DNA of 64,000 bases, from NCBI RefSeq assembly GCF_003730135.1, contig NZ_RJVO01000001.1:372001-436000 (forward strand). Reading direction: 5' to 3'. This DNA comes from Stagnimonas aquatica. GTDB taxonomy: Bacteria > Pseudomonadota > Gammaproteobacteria > Nevskiales > Nevskiaceae. Under the pieces are notes generated by a model. The model was not told the DNA's origin and did no database searches. It saw only the letters and a program-made list of their open reading frames with translations. Positions 51,542 through 60,509 of the stretch are shown piece by piece; position 1 is the stretch's first letter; every line of letters begins with the position of its first letter. Both the position numbers and the translations under genes were made by a program.

Positions 51542-54406
51542 CTACCGTTGCAGAGTGGCGATCAGCGCGCGTGCCTCGCACTGATCCGGCAGATCGCCGC
51601 CCTCGGTGAACCGCTCCAGCACCGGCGTCAGCAGCGCCAGGGCCTCGCCCGCCTTGCCCTGCCGGCCGAGGAGGCGGGCCAGGCTGGTGGCGGCGCGCAA
51701 TTCCATGGACAGTGCCTTTCGGGCGCGTGCCAGCGCCAGCGCCTCCTGGATCGGCGCGATCACTGCCGCGATGGCCCTTGGCCGGGCTTTCAACTGCAGC
51801 TCCCCGAGGGCGCGCAGCACTTCCGGCTCCCAGGGCCGGTGGCCGTGTCGGCGGATCAGTTGCAACGCCTCGTTGGCGGTCGCCAGGGCGCGCTCGTGCT
51901 CGCCGAGATCGGACCAGGCACGCGCGGTGTTGACCAGGCCCAGCGGCACTTGCAGGACCAGCCCCCGTTGCCGCATTTCGTCCAGTACCGGTTGCAGGGT
52001 TCGCAGGGCGGCCTCCGGATCGCCCGTGCGGTACTGGGCGACGCCGAGCAGCACGCGGGCCCAGCGCTGGCTTTCCAGATGGCCGCAACGCCGGCTCAGT
52101 TCCAGTATTTCCGTGGCCGTGGTGAGCAACCTCGGATAGTCGCCGACGAATTCAAGCAGCATCCCCCGCGATATGCAGATCACCATGACGTATCGGTAGG
52201 GATTGCGGAGTTGCTCGGCCACGGTCACGGCGCGCTCGCCGGCCTCCAAGGCTTGCAGCGGGTAGCCCAGGATCCAGCGGGTGATTGCGCGCGCGCCCAG
52301 CAAGCTCATCAGCGCATCCGCGCTGACTGAGTGACCTGCACCTTCGTCGACCGAGGCCAGCCGCAGCCCCTCGGCCGCGTAATGGTCGGCCTTTTCATGC
52401 TGGCCGAGGCAGTGGAGGCTGTGCGCCGCCCAGCCGAGACCGATGCACTCCATGTTGGCGCTGCGGGTGGCGCGGCCGATGTCGCGCATGCGCTCGGAGA
52501 AATTGATGGCGCGCTCGAACTCCATGTTGAAGTGCCGCGAGGCCCATTGCGCGCCGATGGCGGCAATGCTCGCCGGATCATCACCGACCAGTTCGATCAA
52601 GCTGTCGATGCGGTCGCGGTGATCGTCGCCGGCACTGGGGACGTAACCCTGCTCCATCTGCAGCCGGAGACTGGCGATGACCCGCAGTCGCAACTCGATG
52701 CGGTGACGCTCGGCATCCGGCGCCAGTGACTCCAGCAGGCCCAGGCCGCGCGCCACCTGCTCACGGACCTCGTGCGGGGCCAGGCGGTCCAGCGCGTTCT
52801 GCGCGGTCTGCACGCACCACTCCGCCGCCTTGGCGGCGACGCCGCCGGCCTCGTAGTGGTGTGCCAGCTCGTTGGCGATCTCGGCGTCGCGACCGCTGTA
52901 GGCCTGCTCCAGCCGCTCGGCCAGGCGCCGGTGCAGGCGTGCCTCCCGCGAGGCGCCCAGCCGCAGACGCAGCGTCTGCCCGTAGAGCGCATGCCGGAAC
53001 TGGAAGCGACCGCTCGCGGTTCCGTCTGGCCAGATCGCGAGGCCGTTCTCGACGATGAAGAGGCCGCGCCGTGCCAGCGACTCCAGCGCCTCCTCGACCG
53101 CTTCGACGGCGACGCCACTGACGACCGATACGGCGGCGGCGGCGAACTCCCGGCCGGTGACTGCGGCGACTTCCAGCAGCAACTGCTCGCTGGGCGTCAG
53201 CTGGGAAAGCTGTAGCTCGATCAGCTCGCGCAGCTGCGGCGGAAGGATGCCGTCCAAGCCCGCGCCGCCGCCCGCACCGGCGTCCAGATCGCGCAGGTAG
53301 TCGGTCAGGTGCACCAGAAACAAGGGGTGTCCGCCGCTGCGGAGCAGCAGCGCCTCGCGTTGCCCGGCGCTAACGCCGGCCAGGCGCCGTTCGATCAGCC
53401 GCCCCCCCTCGTCCGGCGGTAGCGGTGCCAGAAACAGCGTCTGCGCGCGGCCTCGGGCGGTCAGCCCGAGCTGCAATGCCCGCGCCGGGTGCTGGCCGAG
53501 GATGGTCTCGACCGAGCGGCAGGTGCAGATCACCAATAGCCGGGCGGCCGCTTCGCGCTGGGCCAGCAGGTCCAGGACGGTGACCGTGGACGCGTCGCTC
53601 CAGTGCAGGTCTTCGACGACCAGTACCAGCGTGCGGCTGGCGGTGTAGGCCTCCAGCGCCTCGGCCAGCTCGCGCCGCTGCCGCTCCGGGGGAGTGCCCG
53701 AGGTGATACGCCGCAGGTGTTCAAGCTCGTCCGGCGCGAGAAACCTTGGCAGCTGGCGCAGCCAGGACGGCGCGCTGGCCCGCAACTGGTCGAGTAGCTG
53801 ATCGCCCTGGGGGCTGCTTACACCCCCTTCCAGCGCGTCGAGGACGGGCTGGTAGGCCTCGGTTTCGCCGGTCATTTCCAGGCAACGGCCCCGCCAGATT
53901 TGGATCGTTGGGCTGTCGTTGCGCAGCCGCGCGAGAAAGTCGTCGACCAGCGCGGTCTTGCCGATGCCCGCTTCTCCGGACACGAACAGCAGTTGCCGCT
54001 GGCCCTGCGCCGCGCGCGCCAGCGTCTCGCGCAGGAACTCGAGTTCCGCCTCGCGGCCGACGAAGTTGCTGGCCGGCGGCGGGGTGGCCGCAGCCCCGGG
54101 ATTCACCAGGCGGAAGCCGATGCGGTGGGCCGTGAGGATGTATTGCGGGTTGCGCGGGTCGTCCTCGATCGCCTGGCGCAAGGCCTTGATCTGAAAGCTC
54201 AGGACATCATCGACGACGATGGCGCCGGGCCAGACTGCGTCCATCAGGTCGGAGCGCGTGACCGGCTCGCCCATCCGGCAGGCCAGCGTCCAGAGCACGC
54301 CCAGCGCCTTGCGCTGCAGCCTGATTTCCTGGTCATCGCGCAGCAAGGGACCGTTCTGCCCGATCAGGCGGTACGGTCCGAAACAGATCGCTGGGGTGAC
54401 ACTCAT
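51542..54406 (-). CDS. Winged-helix / AAA ATPase / TPR transcriptional regulator
   Basis: 954 residues. An OmpR/PhoB-type winged helix occupies about 5-102 (LQRKALGVLWTLACRMGEPV; LSFQIKALRQAIEDDPRNPQ; YILTAHRIGFRLV). An AAA_16/STAND-type ATPase follows, with Walker A GEAGIGKT at 144-151 and a Walker B-like LVLVVEDLHWSD near residue 257. From about 480 to the end are TPR-like helices that would sense a ligand or partner. There is no receiver domain. It is the only DNA-binding protein of its block, and copy E of the tandem element stands upstream of its unit, which suggests it controls itself and the adhesin, collagen and glycosylation genes. Confidence 0.86.
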   Translation of the reverse strand: MSVTPAICFGPYRLIGQNGPLLRDDQEIRLQRKALGVLWTLACRMGEPVTRSDLMDAVWPGAIVVDDVLSFQIKALRQAIEDDPRNPQYILTAHRIGFRLVNPGAAATPPPASNFVGREAELEFLRETLARAAQGQRQLLFVSGEAGIGKTALVDDFLARLRNDSPTIQIWRGRCLEMTGETEAYQPVLDALEGGVSSPQGDQLLDQLRASAPSWLRQLPRFLAPDELEHLRRITSGTPPERQRRELAEALEAYTASRTLVLVVEDLHWSDASTVTVLDLLAQREAAARLLVICTCRSVETILGQHPARALQLGLTARGRAQTLFLAPLPPDEGGRLIERRLAGVSAGQREALLLRSGGHPLFLVHLTDYLRDLDAGAGGGAGLDGILPPQLRELIELQLSQLTPSEQLLLEVAAVTGREFAAAAVSVVSGVAVEAVEEALESLARRGLFIVENGLAIWPDGTASGRFQFRHALYGQTLRLRLGASREARLHRRLAERLEQAYSGRDAEIANELAHHYEAGGVAAKAAEWCVQTAQNALDRLAPHEVREQVARGLGLLESLAPDAERHRIELRLRVIASLRLQMEQGYVPSAGDDHRDRIDSLIELVGDDPASIAAIGAQWASRHFNMEFERAINFSERMRDIGRATRSANMECIGLGWAAHSLHCLGQHEKADHYAAEGLRLASVDEGAGHSVSADALMSLLGARAITRWILGYPLQALEAGERAVTVAEQLRNPYRYVMVICISRGMLLEFVGDYPRLLTTATEILELSRRCGHLESQRWARVLLGVAQYRTGDPEAALRTLQPVLDEMRQRGLVLQVPLGLVNTARAWSDLGEHERALATANEALQLIRRHGHRPWEPEVLRALGELQLKARPRAIAAVIAPIQEALALARARKALSMELRAATSLARLLGRQGKAGEALALLTPVLERFTEGGDLPDQCEARALIATLQR

Positions 54407-54481
54407 CGGTGACTAGTCGGGGCTCGTCGGCAGTGGCCGAGTCTACCGGGCCCGCCTTCCGGGCAAGCCAGCCCCGCCGCC

Positions 54482-54694
54482 TCAATCGCCGTTGGCCAGG
54501 CTCCGGCGCATGAAGCTTTCGAGATCGTCCAGGGAATCAAACAGGGATTGCTCACCAGTGGCGATATTTTCAACACGACCGCTGACAGGCTCGGTGAGTC
54601 GAGCGGGCATGTCCTCGTCCAACTGCACGACAAAGGCACGCCTGGCAGCTAACCGGCCACTGCGAACAGCGGACTTGGCGCGGGGCGAGTTCAT
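54482..54694 (-). CDS. Small conserved-looking protein upstream of the regulator
   Basis: 70 residues: a basic start (PRAKSAVRSGRLAARR), then AFVVQLDEDMPARLTEPVSG, RVENIATGEQSLFDSLDDLE and SFMRRSLA. The beta-strand/turn part followed by an acidic helix resembles small proteins often found beside this class of regulator, but I do not recognise a named family. It starts at the ATG at 54694, 58 bp from element copy E, and ends 75 bp before the regulator ATG, so both are probably on one mRNA. It may be a sensor or modulator of the regulator. Confidence 0.68.
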   Translation of the reverse strand: MNSPRAKSAVRSGRLAARRAFVVQLDEDMPARLTEPVSGRVENIATGEQSLFDSLDDLESFMRRSLANGD

Positions 54695-54750
54695 GGCGGG
54701 GATGCACCTCGGGTTCGATTCGTGACGCCATATTCACTGAGAGGCGGCGC

Positions 54751-54772
54751 CAAGAAAGGAGGAAGTTCGGAG
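54751..54772 (-). promoter_or_regulatory. Tandem 11-bp repeat element, copy E (small gene/regulator unit)
   Basis: Minus strand CTCCGAACTTC then CTCCTTTCTTG, 56 bp upstream of the 70-residue protein's ATG. The position fits autoregulation of the regulator. Confidence 0.72.
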
Positions 54773-55149
54773 CCGACGCATCCTCAAAAACCCGGCGGGT
54801 ACAGCGGAATCAGCCCCCGACGAGGCCTGGTCGGGCCCAGGGGGTTGGCGCCATTGGCCAGCATGGGATCGCGACGCAGGTTAAACTTTGTGCGTTCGAT
54901 TCCTGAGAGAAATGCGGTGTTTCGTTGGCGTTGGCGACCCTGATTGATTGCCCGAAGGCATGCCGTGTCGCGCTGCCGCTCGGTCCTTGCGACTCGCAAT
55001 CTCCTTCTTATCCAGGCGTCCCCATGTTTCCCTTCGACCCGCCAGTGTCCGGCCTGTCGCCCAGGCCCCAACCACGCGCATGAAACGGTGCATGCCAGGC
55101 GCCGCAGTCATTGACTGCCCACGATAAAAACAATATCGACAGGCCTCCT
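54773..55149. other. 377-bp region before trpG, no gene seen
   Basis: Between the divergent regulator unit and trpG. Short frames on both strands have no start signals or similarity, and no leader peptide with tandem Trp codons or attenuator hairpin is evident. Confidence 0.55.
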
Positions 55150-55734
55150 ATGATCCTGATGATCGACAACTACGACTCCTTCACCTACAACCTCGTGCAG
55201 TATTTCGGCGAGCTGGGCGAGGAGGTGCAAGTGCATCGCAACGACCAGATCAGCGTCGATGCGGTCGCCGCTCTCAAGCCCAGCCAGATCGTGCTCTCGC
55301 CCGGCCCCTGCACGCCCAACGAGGCGGGCATCTGCCTGGAGCTGATCGAGCGGCTGCAAGGCCAGTTCCCCATCCTCGGCGTCTGCCTGGGCCATCAGAG
55401 CATCGGCCAGGCCTTTGGCGGCACCGTGAAGCGGGCGCGGCAGGTGATGCACGGCAAGACCTCGCCGGTGCACCACGCCGGCCAGGGGGTGTTCGCCGGC
55501 CTGCCCTCGCCGTTCACGGCGACGCGCTACCACTCGCTGATCGTCGATACCGTCGGCCTGCCCGACTGCTTCGAGATCACCGCCTGGACCCAGCATGACG
55601 ACGGCAGCATCGACGAGATCATGGGCCTGCGCCACAAGACCCTGGCCATCGAGGGCGTGCAGTTTCACCCCGAGTCGATCCTGACCGAGCACGGCCACGC
55701 GATGCTCAAGAATTTTCTGGAGCAACACCCATGA
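55150..55734 (+). CDS. trpG: Anthranilate synthase component II (glutamine amidotransferase)
   Basis: 194 residues; supplies ammonia from glutamine to Trp[33 protein letters not shown], the nucleophile Cys in [15 protein letters not shown] near residue 80 and the His/Glu dyad in [14 protein letters not shown] are present. An ATG at 55150 gives the standard N-terminus. trpD starts 148 bp later. Confidence 0.97.
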   Translation: MILMIDNYDSFTYNLVQYFGELGEEVQVHRNDQISVDAVAALKPSQIVLSPGPCTPNEAGICLELIERLQGQFPILGVCLGHQSIGQAFGGTVKRARQVMHGKTSPVHHAGQGVFAGLPSPFTATRYHSLIVDTVGLPDCFEITAWTQHDDGSIDEIMGLRHKTLAIEGVQFHPESILTEHGHAMLKNFLEQHP

Positions 55735-55882
55735 GCTACCCGGCGAGGCCTGAGCCCAATCGCCCGTGCGAGCACTGCTCACGCATTGGGCGAGCGCGCA
55801 GCGGGATCGACGGAAAGGCGATTGGCGGCGGCGACCGACCACGATCCGTTTCCCAGCGCTCGTCGCTTTCGGAGGTCGCCCC

Positions 55883-56923
55883 ATGAGCCTGACTCCGCAG
55901 GAGGCACTGCAACGCGCCATCGAGCACCGGGAGATCTTCCAGGACGAGATGGTGGAGCTGTTCCGCGCGATCATGCGCGGCGAGGTCTCGCCGGTGATGA
56001 CCGCCGCCATCCTCACCGGCCTCCGGGTGAAGAAGGAGACCGTCGGCGAGATCACCGCCGCCGCGCTGGTGATGCGCGAGTTCGCACTGAAAGTGCCCTA
56101 CCAGGCCAGCCCCGGCGAGGCCTTGCTCGACATCGTCGGCACCGGTGGCGATGGTGCCCACAGCTTCAATATCTCCACCGCCTCGATGTTCGTGGCCGCC
56201 GCCGCCGGCGCCACCGTCGCCAAGCACGGCAACCGCAGCGTGTCCTCCAAGTCCGGCAGTGCCGACGTGCTGGAAGCCCTGGGCGCGGCCATCGACCTGC
56301 AACCCGCGCAGGTGGCGGAAAGCCTGGCCGCCAGCGGCATCGGCTTCATGTTCGCCCCCAATCACCACCCGGCGATGAAGGCGGTGGCGCCGGTGCGCAA
56401 GGAGATGGGCGTGCGCACCATCTTCAACATCCTCGGGCCGCTGACCAATCCGGCCGGCGCGCCGAACATCCTGATGGGCGTGTTCCATGCCGATCTGGTC
56501 GGCATCCAGGTGCGCGTGCTGCAACGCCTGGGCGCAACCCGCGCCCTGGTGGTCTGGGGCAAGGACGGGCTGGACGAGATCACTCTCGGCGGCTCGACCC
56601 TGGTCGGCGAGCTGCGCGACGGCCAGGTGCGCGAGTACGAGATCCATCCCGAGGACTTCGGCATCGCCATGTCCGCCACCCGCAACCTGGCGGTGGCTGA
56701 CGCCGCCGCCTCGAAGGCGCTACTACTCGCGGCGCTCGACAACCAGCCCGGCGTGGCGCGCGAGATCGTGGCGCTGAACGCCGGCGCCGCGCTCTATGCC
56801 GCCGGCGTCGCCAGCGACATCGCCGACGGCATCGCCCGCGCCCGTGCGGTGCTGGCCAGCGGCGCCGCCCGCGCGAAACTCGACGGCTTCGTGGCGACCA
56901 CGCGCCGCATCAAAGGTCTCTGA
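55883..56923 (+). CDS. trpD: Anthranilate phosphoribosyltransferase
   Basis: 346 residues; joins anthranilate and [24 protein letters not shown] with the PRPP loop, [20 protein letters not shown] and [16 protein letters not shown] are characteristic. The start at 55883 has GGAGG 10 bp upstream; an earlier in-frame start adds a non-conserved 39 residues. trpC follows after 8 bp. Confidence 0.97.
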   Translation: MSLTPQEALQRAIEHREIFQDEMVELFRAIMRGEVSPVMTAAILTGLRVKKETVGEITAAALVMREFALKVPYQASPGEALLDIVGTGGDGAHSFNISTASMFVAAAAGATVAKHGNRSVSSKSGSADVLEALGAAIDLQPAQVAESLAASGIGFMFAPNHHPAMKAVAPVRKEMGVRTIFNILGPLTNPAGAPNILMGVFHADLVGIQVRVLQRLGATRALVVWGKDGLDEITLGGSTLVGELRDGQVREYEIHPEDFGIAMSATRNLAVADAAASKALLLAALDNQPGVAREIVALNAGAALYAAGVASDIADGIARARAVLASGAARAKLDGFVATTRRIKGL

Positions 56924-56931
56924 ATACCGTT

Positions 56932-57729
56932 ATGAGCGACATCCTCGACAAGATTCTCGCCACCAAGCAGGACGAGATCGCGCGCCTGCGCAAGCGCTAT
57001 TCGCTGGCTGCGCTCGACGCCCTGGGCGCCGAGCAGTCGCCGCCGCGCGGCTTCATTGCGGCGCTCTCGGCCAAGGTCGCCGCCGGCGAGGCCGGGGTGA
57101 TCGCCGAGATCAAGAAGGCCAGTCCCAGCAAGGGCCTGATCCGCGCCGACTTCGATCCGGCCTGGATCGCGCGCGAATACGCCGACGGCGGCGCCGCCTG
57201 CCTGTCGGTGCTCACCGACGAGCAGTATTTCCAGGGCCACAACGCCTTTCTGGTGCAGGCACGCGCCGCCTGCGCGCTGCCGGCGATCCGCAAGGACTTC
57301 CTGGTCGACCCGATGCAGATCGCCGAGGCGCGCGCCATCGGTGCCGATTGCGTGCTGCTGATCGTCGCCGCACTCGCGCCGAAGCAACTGGAGGATCTGG
57401 CCACCGAGGCCAGCGGCCGCGGCATGGACGTGCTGATCGAGATTCACGATGGCGCCGAGCTGGACGTGGTGCTGAACGCCAAGCTGCCGAGCAACTGCCT
57501 GCTCGGCATCAACAACCGCAACCTGCGGACCTTTGCGGTGGGCCTGAAAACCACCCTGGACCTGCTGCCGCGCCTGCCGGCGGGCATGGACGTGGTCACC
57601 GAGTCCGGCATCGCCAGCCAGGCCGACGTGCATCGCATGCGCGGCGCCGGCGTGCACCGCTTCCTGGTGGGTGAGTCGCTGATGCGCCAGGACTCGCCCG
57701 GCGCGGCGCTGCGTGCCCTAACGGCCTAG
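56932..57729 (+). CDS. trpC: Indole-3-glycerol phosphate synthase
   Basis: 265 residues, TIM barrel, monofunctional as in pseudomonads. VIAEIKKASPSKGLIRADFD, CLSVLTDEQYFQG, PAIRKDFLVDPMQIAEARAI and LLGINNRNLRTF carry the active-site Lys, Glu and Asn. Its last 12 bases overlap the end of the convergent crp gene. Confidence 0.97.
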   Translation: MSDILDKILATKQDEIARLRKRYSLAALDALGAEQSPPRGFIAALSAKVAAGEAGVIAEIKKASPSKGLIRADFDPAWIAREYADGGAACLSVLTDEQYFQGHNAFLVQARAACALPAIRKDFLVDPMQIAEARAIGADCVLLIVAALAPKQLEDLATEASGRGMDVLIEIHDGAELDVVLNAKLPSNCLLGINNRNLRTFAVGLKTTLDLLPRLPAGMDVVTESGIASQADVHRMRGAGVHRFLVGESLMRQDSPGAALRALTA

Positions 57730-58371
57730 CCGCGCCGGGCGGGCGGGATTGGTGGTCTGCACGCCCAGCACCACGATGCTGCGGCCCTGGACGGCGACCG
57801 TGCCGTCGTCCTGCAGCTTCTTCAGCACCCGGCCGGCCATCTCGCGCGAGCAGCCGACGATGCGCGCCAGCTCCTGGCGGCTGATCCGCACCAGGGTGCC
57901 CTTGGCGTGCGGCTGGGCGTCCGGCTGACGGCAGAGGTTGAGAATCTCGTGGGCGACCCGGCCCTGCACGTCGAGAAAGGCCAGATCACTGAGCCTCTGG
58001 GTGGTGGCGCGCAGGCGTTTGGCCAGCTGACCGGCCAATTCCAGCAAGATTTCCGGCTGCTCACGGATGAAGCGGCGGAAGGCCTCGAAGCCGATTTCGG
58101 CGATCAGCGCATGGGTGCGGGTGCGCACCTCGGCGGTACGGGTCTTCTGCTCCGGGAACAGGCACATCTCGCCGAAGAATTCGCCGGGATTCAGGTAGGC
58201 CAGCACCATTTCCCGCTCTTCCTCGTCGTGCACCGAGACGCTGACCGAGCCTTCCAGGATCAGGTAGACGGTCTGCGGATCGTCGCCGGCACGGATGATC
58301 GAGTGCTTGGGCGGGTAGGAGCGCTTGGTGGCCTGGGCGATGAAGGCCTGGAAAGCCGGCTTGTCGAACAT
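57718..58371 (-). CDS. crp: CRP/Vfr-type cyclic nucleotide-binding regulator
   Basis: 217 residues. The cAMP-binding domain has LNPGEFFGEMCLFPEQKTRT with an Arg-Thr pair in the phosphate cassette, followed by the dimerisation helix and a helix-turn-helix ISRQELARIVGCSREMAGRV whose recognition helix matches Vfr/Clp. The position between trpC and an OsmC gene is that of vfr in Pseudomonas. A few more C-terminal residues than E. coli CRP (PARPARLGR). ATG at 58371; the longer frame above it is spurious. Inverted arms AGTGC/GCACT (58386-58402) lie just upstream. Confidence 0.92.
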   Translation of the reverse strand: MFDKPAFQAFIAQATKRSYPPKHSIIRAGDDPQTVYLILEGSVSVSVHDEEEREMVLAYLNPGEFFGEMCLFPEQKTRTAEVRTRTHALIAEIGFEAFRRFIREQPEILLELAGQLAKRLRATTQRLSDLAFLDVQGRVAHEILNLCRQPDAQPHAKGTLVRISRQELARIVGCSREMAGRVLKKLQDDGTVAVQGRSIVVLGVQTTNPARPARLGR

Positions 58372-58476
58372 GGTTATCCCGAAAAAGTGCGGTCGCGGCA
58401 CTACTTCCTTGCATTTTTGCGACCATACCATAGCTTCTGGACGGCACCAGAAGAACCGGATCAACCAGGAGCAAAC

Positions 58477-58899
58477 GTGCAGGCACGCATCAAGTGGGTG
58501 GAAAACATGGCCTTTGTCGCCGAGAGCGGCTCGGGGCATGCGGTGGTGATCGACGGTCCGCCGGAGATCGGCGGCCGCAACCTCGGCGCCCGGCCGATGG
58601 AATTGCTGCTGATGGGCGTCGGCGCCTGCTCCAGCGTCGATGTGGTGATGATCCTGAAAAAGGCCCGGCAGCCGGTGAGTGACTGCTACTGCGAGCTGAA
58701 TGCCGAACGCGCCGAAACCGAGCCGAAAGTGTTCACCAGCATCCATTTGCGCTTCGTGGTCAGCGGCAGCGGCCTGAATCCCGCACAAGTCGAGCGGGCG
58801 GTGAAGCTTTCCGCCGAGAAATACTGCTCGGCCAGCATCATGCTCGCCAATGCTGGCGTGAAGATCAGCCACGATTTCGAGATTCGCGAGCCTTCCTGA
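58477..58899 (+). CDS. OsmC family protein
   Basis: 140 residues of the OsmC/YhfA fold: MELLLMGVGACSSVDVVMIL with one redox Cys near residue 52, and VKLSAEKYCSASIMLANAG with the second Cys near residue 115. These two are the peroxidatic pair of OsmC/Ohr proteins, though YhfA-type members are less well understood. The start is GTG at 58477 with AGGAG upstream. Divergent from crp and followed by speD, as in pseudomonads. Confidence 0.92.
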   Translation: MQARIKWVENMAFVAESGSGHAVVIDGPPEIGGRNLGARPMELLLMGVGACSSVDVVMILKKARQPVSDCYCELNAERAETEPKVFTSIHLRFVVSGSGLNPAQVERAVKLSAEKYCSASIMLANAGVKISHDFEIREPS

Positions 58900-59061
58900 G
58901 CCATTCTCCAGCGACCAGCCGTCGGCGTCATGAAAGCTTCACGCGCAAAGGTCGGAAATTTGGGGGATAATACGGTTCTGCGTCGTTGAACCGACACAGC
59001 CTGTCCCCGCGCCTAGACTCGCGGGGATTTTCGTTTGCCGCCTTCACGGGGGATTACCGCC

Positions 59062-59880
59062 TTGGCCAAGATCAAACCCACCAGCAATCCCAAGTTGAAG
59101 CTGCTTGGCTTCAACAACCTGACCAAGACGCTGTCGTTCAACATCTACGACATCTGCTACGCCCGCACCAAGGAGCACCAGCAGGAGTACGTGGAGTACA
59201 TCGACGAGGCCTACAACGCCGAGCGCCTCACCGCGATCCTCACCGAAGTGGCGCACATCATCGGCGCCAACATCCTCAACGTCGCCCGCCAGGACTACGA
59301 CCCGCAGGGCGCCTCGGTGACCATGCTGATCTCGGAAGGCCATCTCGACGGCCTGCCGACGCCGGTCCCCGGCCCGTCCTCGGGCGGCAAGAAGAAGAGC
59401 GTGGTCAGCCATCTGGACAAGAGCCACATCACCGTCCACACCTATCCGGAAAACCACCCGGACGCCGGCATCAGCACCTTCCGCGCCGACATCGACGTCT
59501 CCACCTGCGGCAAGATCAGCCCGCTGAAGGCGCTGAACTACCTGATCAAGTCCTTCGAGAGCGACATCGTGGTGATGGACTACCGCGTGCGCGGCTTCAC
59601 CCGAAACGTGCGCGGCATGAAGCACTTCATCGACCACAATGTCGACTCGATCCAGAACTTCATCGCCCGCGACATCCGTGACAAGTACGACATGGTCGAC
59701 GTCAACGTCTACCAGGAGAACCTGTTCCACACCAAGATGAAGCTCAAGGAACTCGACCTCGACACCTATCTGTTCGGCGAGGGTGCCAGCGAGCTGCCGC
59801 CGCGCGAGACCAAGCGCATCCGTGATCGCGTCAACCACGAGATCATGGAAATCTTCTACGGCAAGAACATCCAGGCTTAA
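59062..59880 (+). CDS. speD: S-adenosylmethionine decarboxylase proenzyme
   Basis: Pyruvoyl enzyme that makes the aminopropyl donor for spermidine. The protein is 272 residues, of the E. coli type: [39 protein letters not shown] and the self-cleavage site in [19 protein letters not shown] (between Lys and Ser). [20 protein letters not shown] follows. The best start is a TTG at 59062 with GGGGGA upstream; another TTG at 59035 is possible, and there is no suitable ATG. Confidence 0.95.
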   Translation: MAKIKPTSNPKLKLLGFNNLTKTLSFNIYDICYARTKEHQQEYVEYIDEAYNAERLTAILTEVAHIIGANILNVARQDYDPQGASVTMLISEGHLDGLPTPVPGPSSGGKKKSVVSHLDKSHITVHTYPENHPDAGISTFRADIDVSTCGKISPLKALNYLIKSFESDIVVMDYRVRGFTRNVRGMKHFIDHNVDSIQNFIARDIRDKYDMVDVNVYQENLFHTKMKLKELDLDTYLFGEGASELPPRETKRIRDRVNHEIMEIFYGKNIQA

Positions 59881-59903
59881 GTTTCGCCCGCCCCTGGCGA
59901 AAC
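59881..59903 (+). terminator. Hairpin directly after speD
   Basis: GTTTCGCC (59881-59888) pairs with GGCGAAAC (59896-59903), 8 bp perfect, immediately after the stop codon. No T-run. The remaining 160 bp to the ferredoxin gene show nothing. Confidence 0.5.
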
Positions 59904-60064
59904 TACCCGCAAGCCCTCGGTCCTGCACCGGCGGGAGCGGCGCTCCTTGTCAGGCCAGTCCGCCTCGGCTGTCCTAAACACCCGATGCAGCGCAGCCGCC
60001 GCAGCCCACCAGGCTGCGGATGGCTGCTGCCTCGCCGAGCTTTGCGGCAAGGCCAGCGCCAGGC

Positions 60065-60331
60065 TCAGACCGGCGCCAGCTCGCCGGAAGTCAGCCGCCG
60101 GAACTTGGCCAGCAATTGCTCCTGGCTCTCGACGTGCGCCGGGTCCTGGGGAATGCAGTCGTCGATCGGGCACAGCTTGCGGCACTGCGGCTCGTCGAAA
60201 TGGCCAACACACTCGGTGCAGCGCTCCGGGTCGATCTCGTAGATTTCCACGCCCTGGTAGATCGCCTGATTCGGGCACACCGGCTCGCAGACGTCGCAAT
60301 TGATGCAGCTGTCGACAATCTTGAGGGCCAT
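60065..60331 (-). CDS. YfhL family 4Fe-4S dicluster ferredoxin
   Basis: 88 residues with two cluster motifs: CINCDVCEPVCPNQAI (CxxCxxCxxxCP) near residue 9 and ERCTECVGHFDEPQCRKLCP near residue 35, the extended spacing that marks the YfhL/FdxA-like group. It begins MALKIVDSCINCDVC at the ATG at 60331. An electron carrier whose partner is unknown. Divergent from the TonB receptor gene. Confidence 0.92.
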   Translation of the reverse strand: MALKIVDSCINCDVCEPVCPNQAIYQGVEIYEIDPERCTECVGHFDEPQCRKLCPIDDCIPQDPAHVESQEQLLAKFRRLTSGELAPV

Positions 60332-60424
60332 CAGGCCGCTCCACGGGGTGCGCGTTTCATCCGGCGAATGGTACGCGATGCGCACCGCGAGGCCGCTGGC
60401 CGGCGCCAGCGGCCCGGCCTGTCA

Positions 60425-60443
60425 ATGCGATTAATTCTCGTCT
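60425..60443. promoter_or_regulatory. Fur-box-like site upstream of the TonB receptor
   Basis: AATGCGATTAATTCTCGTC agrees at most positions with the Fur consensus written AATGATAATNATTATCATT or with GAGAAT/ATTCTC hexamers. It lies 67 bp upstream of the receptor ATG, near the expected promoter. Fur represses iron-uptake genes when iron is plentiful. Confidence 0.55.
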
Positions 60444-60509
60444 ATCATCCGCCCCGCCAAGGCAGCCCTCGCGACCCGGCCTCTCTTCCGGTCCACCACG
60501 AGCGCTGCC

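Noticed and set aside
23707-54772. Prophage or pyocin cluster in the trpE-trpG interval
   Set aside because: No tail, portal, lysis or integrase genes. The collagen-like proteins have Sec signal peptides, unlike phage fibres.
57907-58476. N-terminal extension of the OsmC gene
   Set aside because: This stretch is antisense to crp; the GTG at 58477 has a ribosome-binding site and gives the normal OsmC length.
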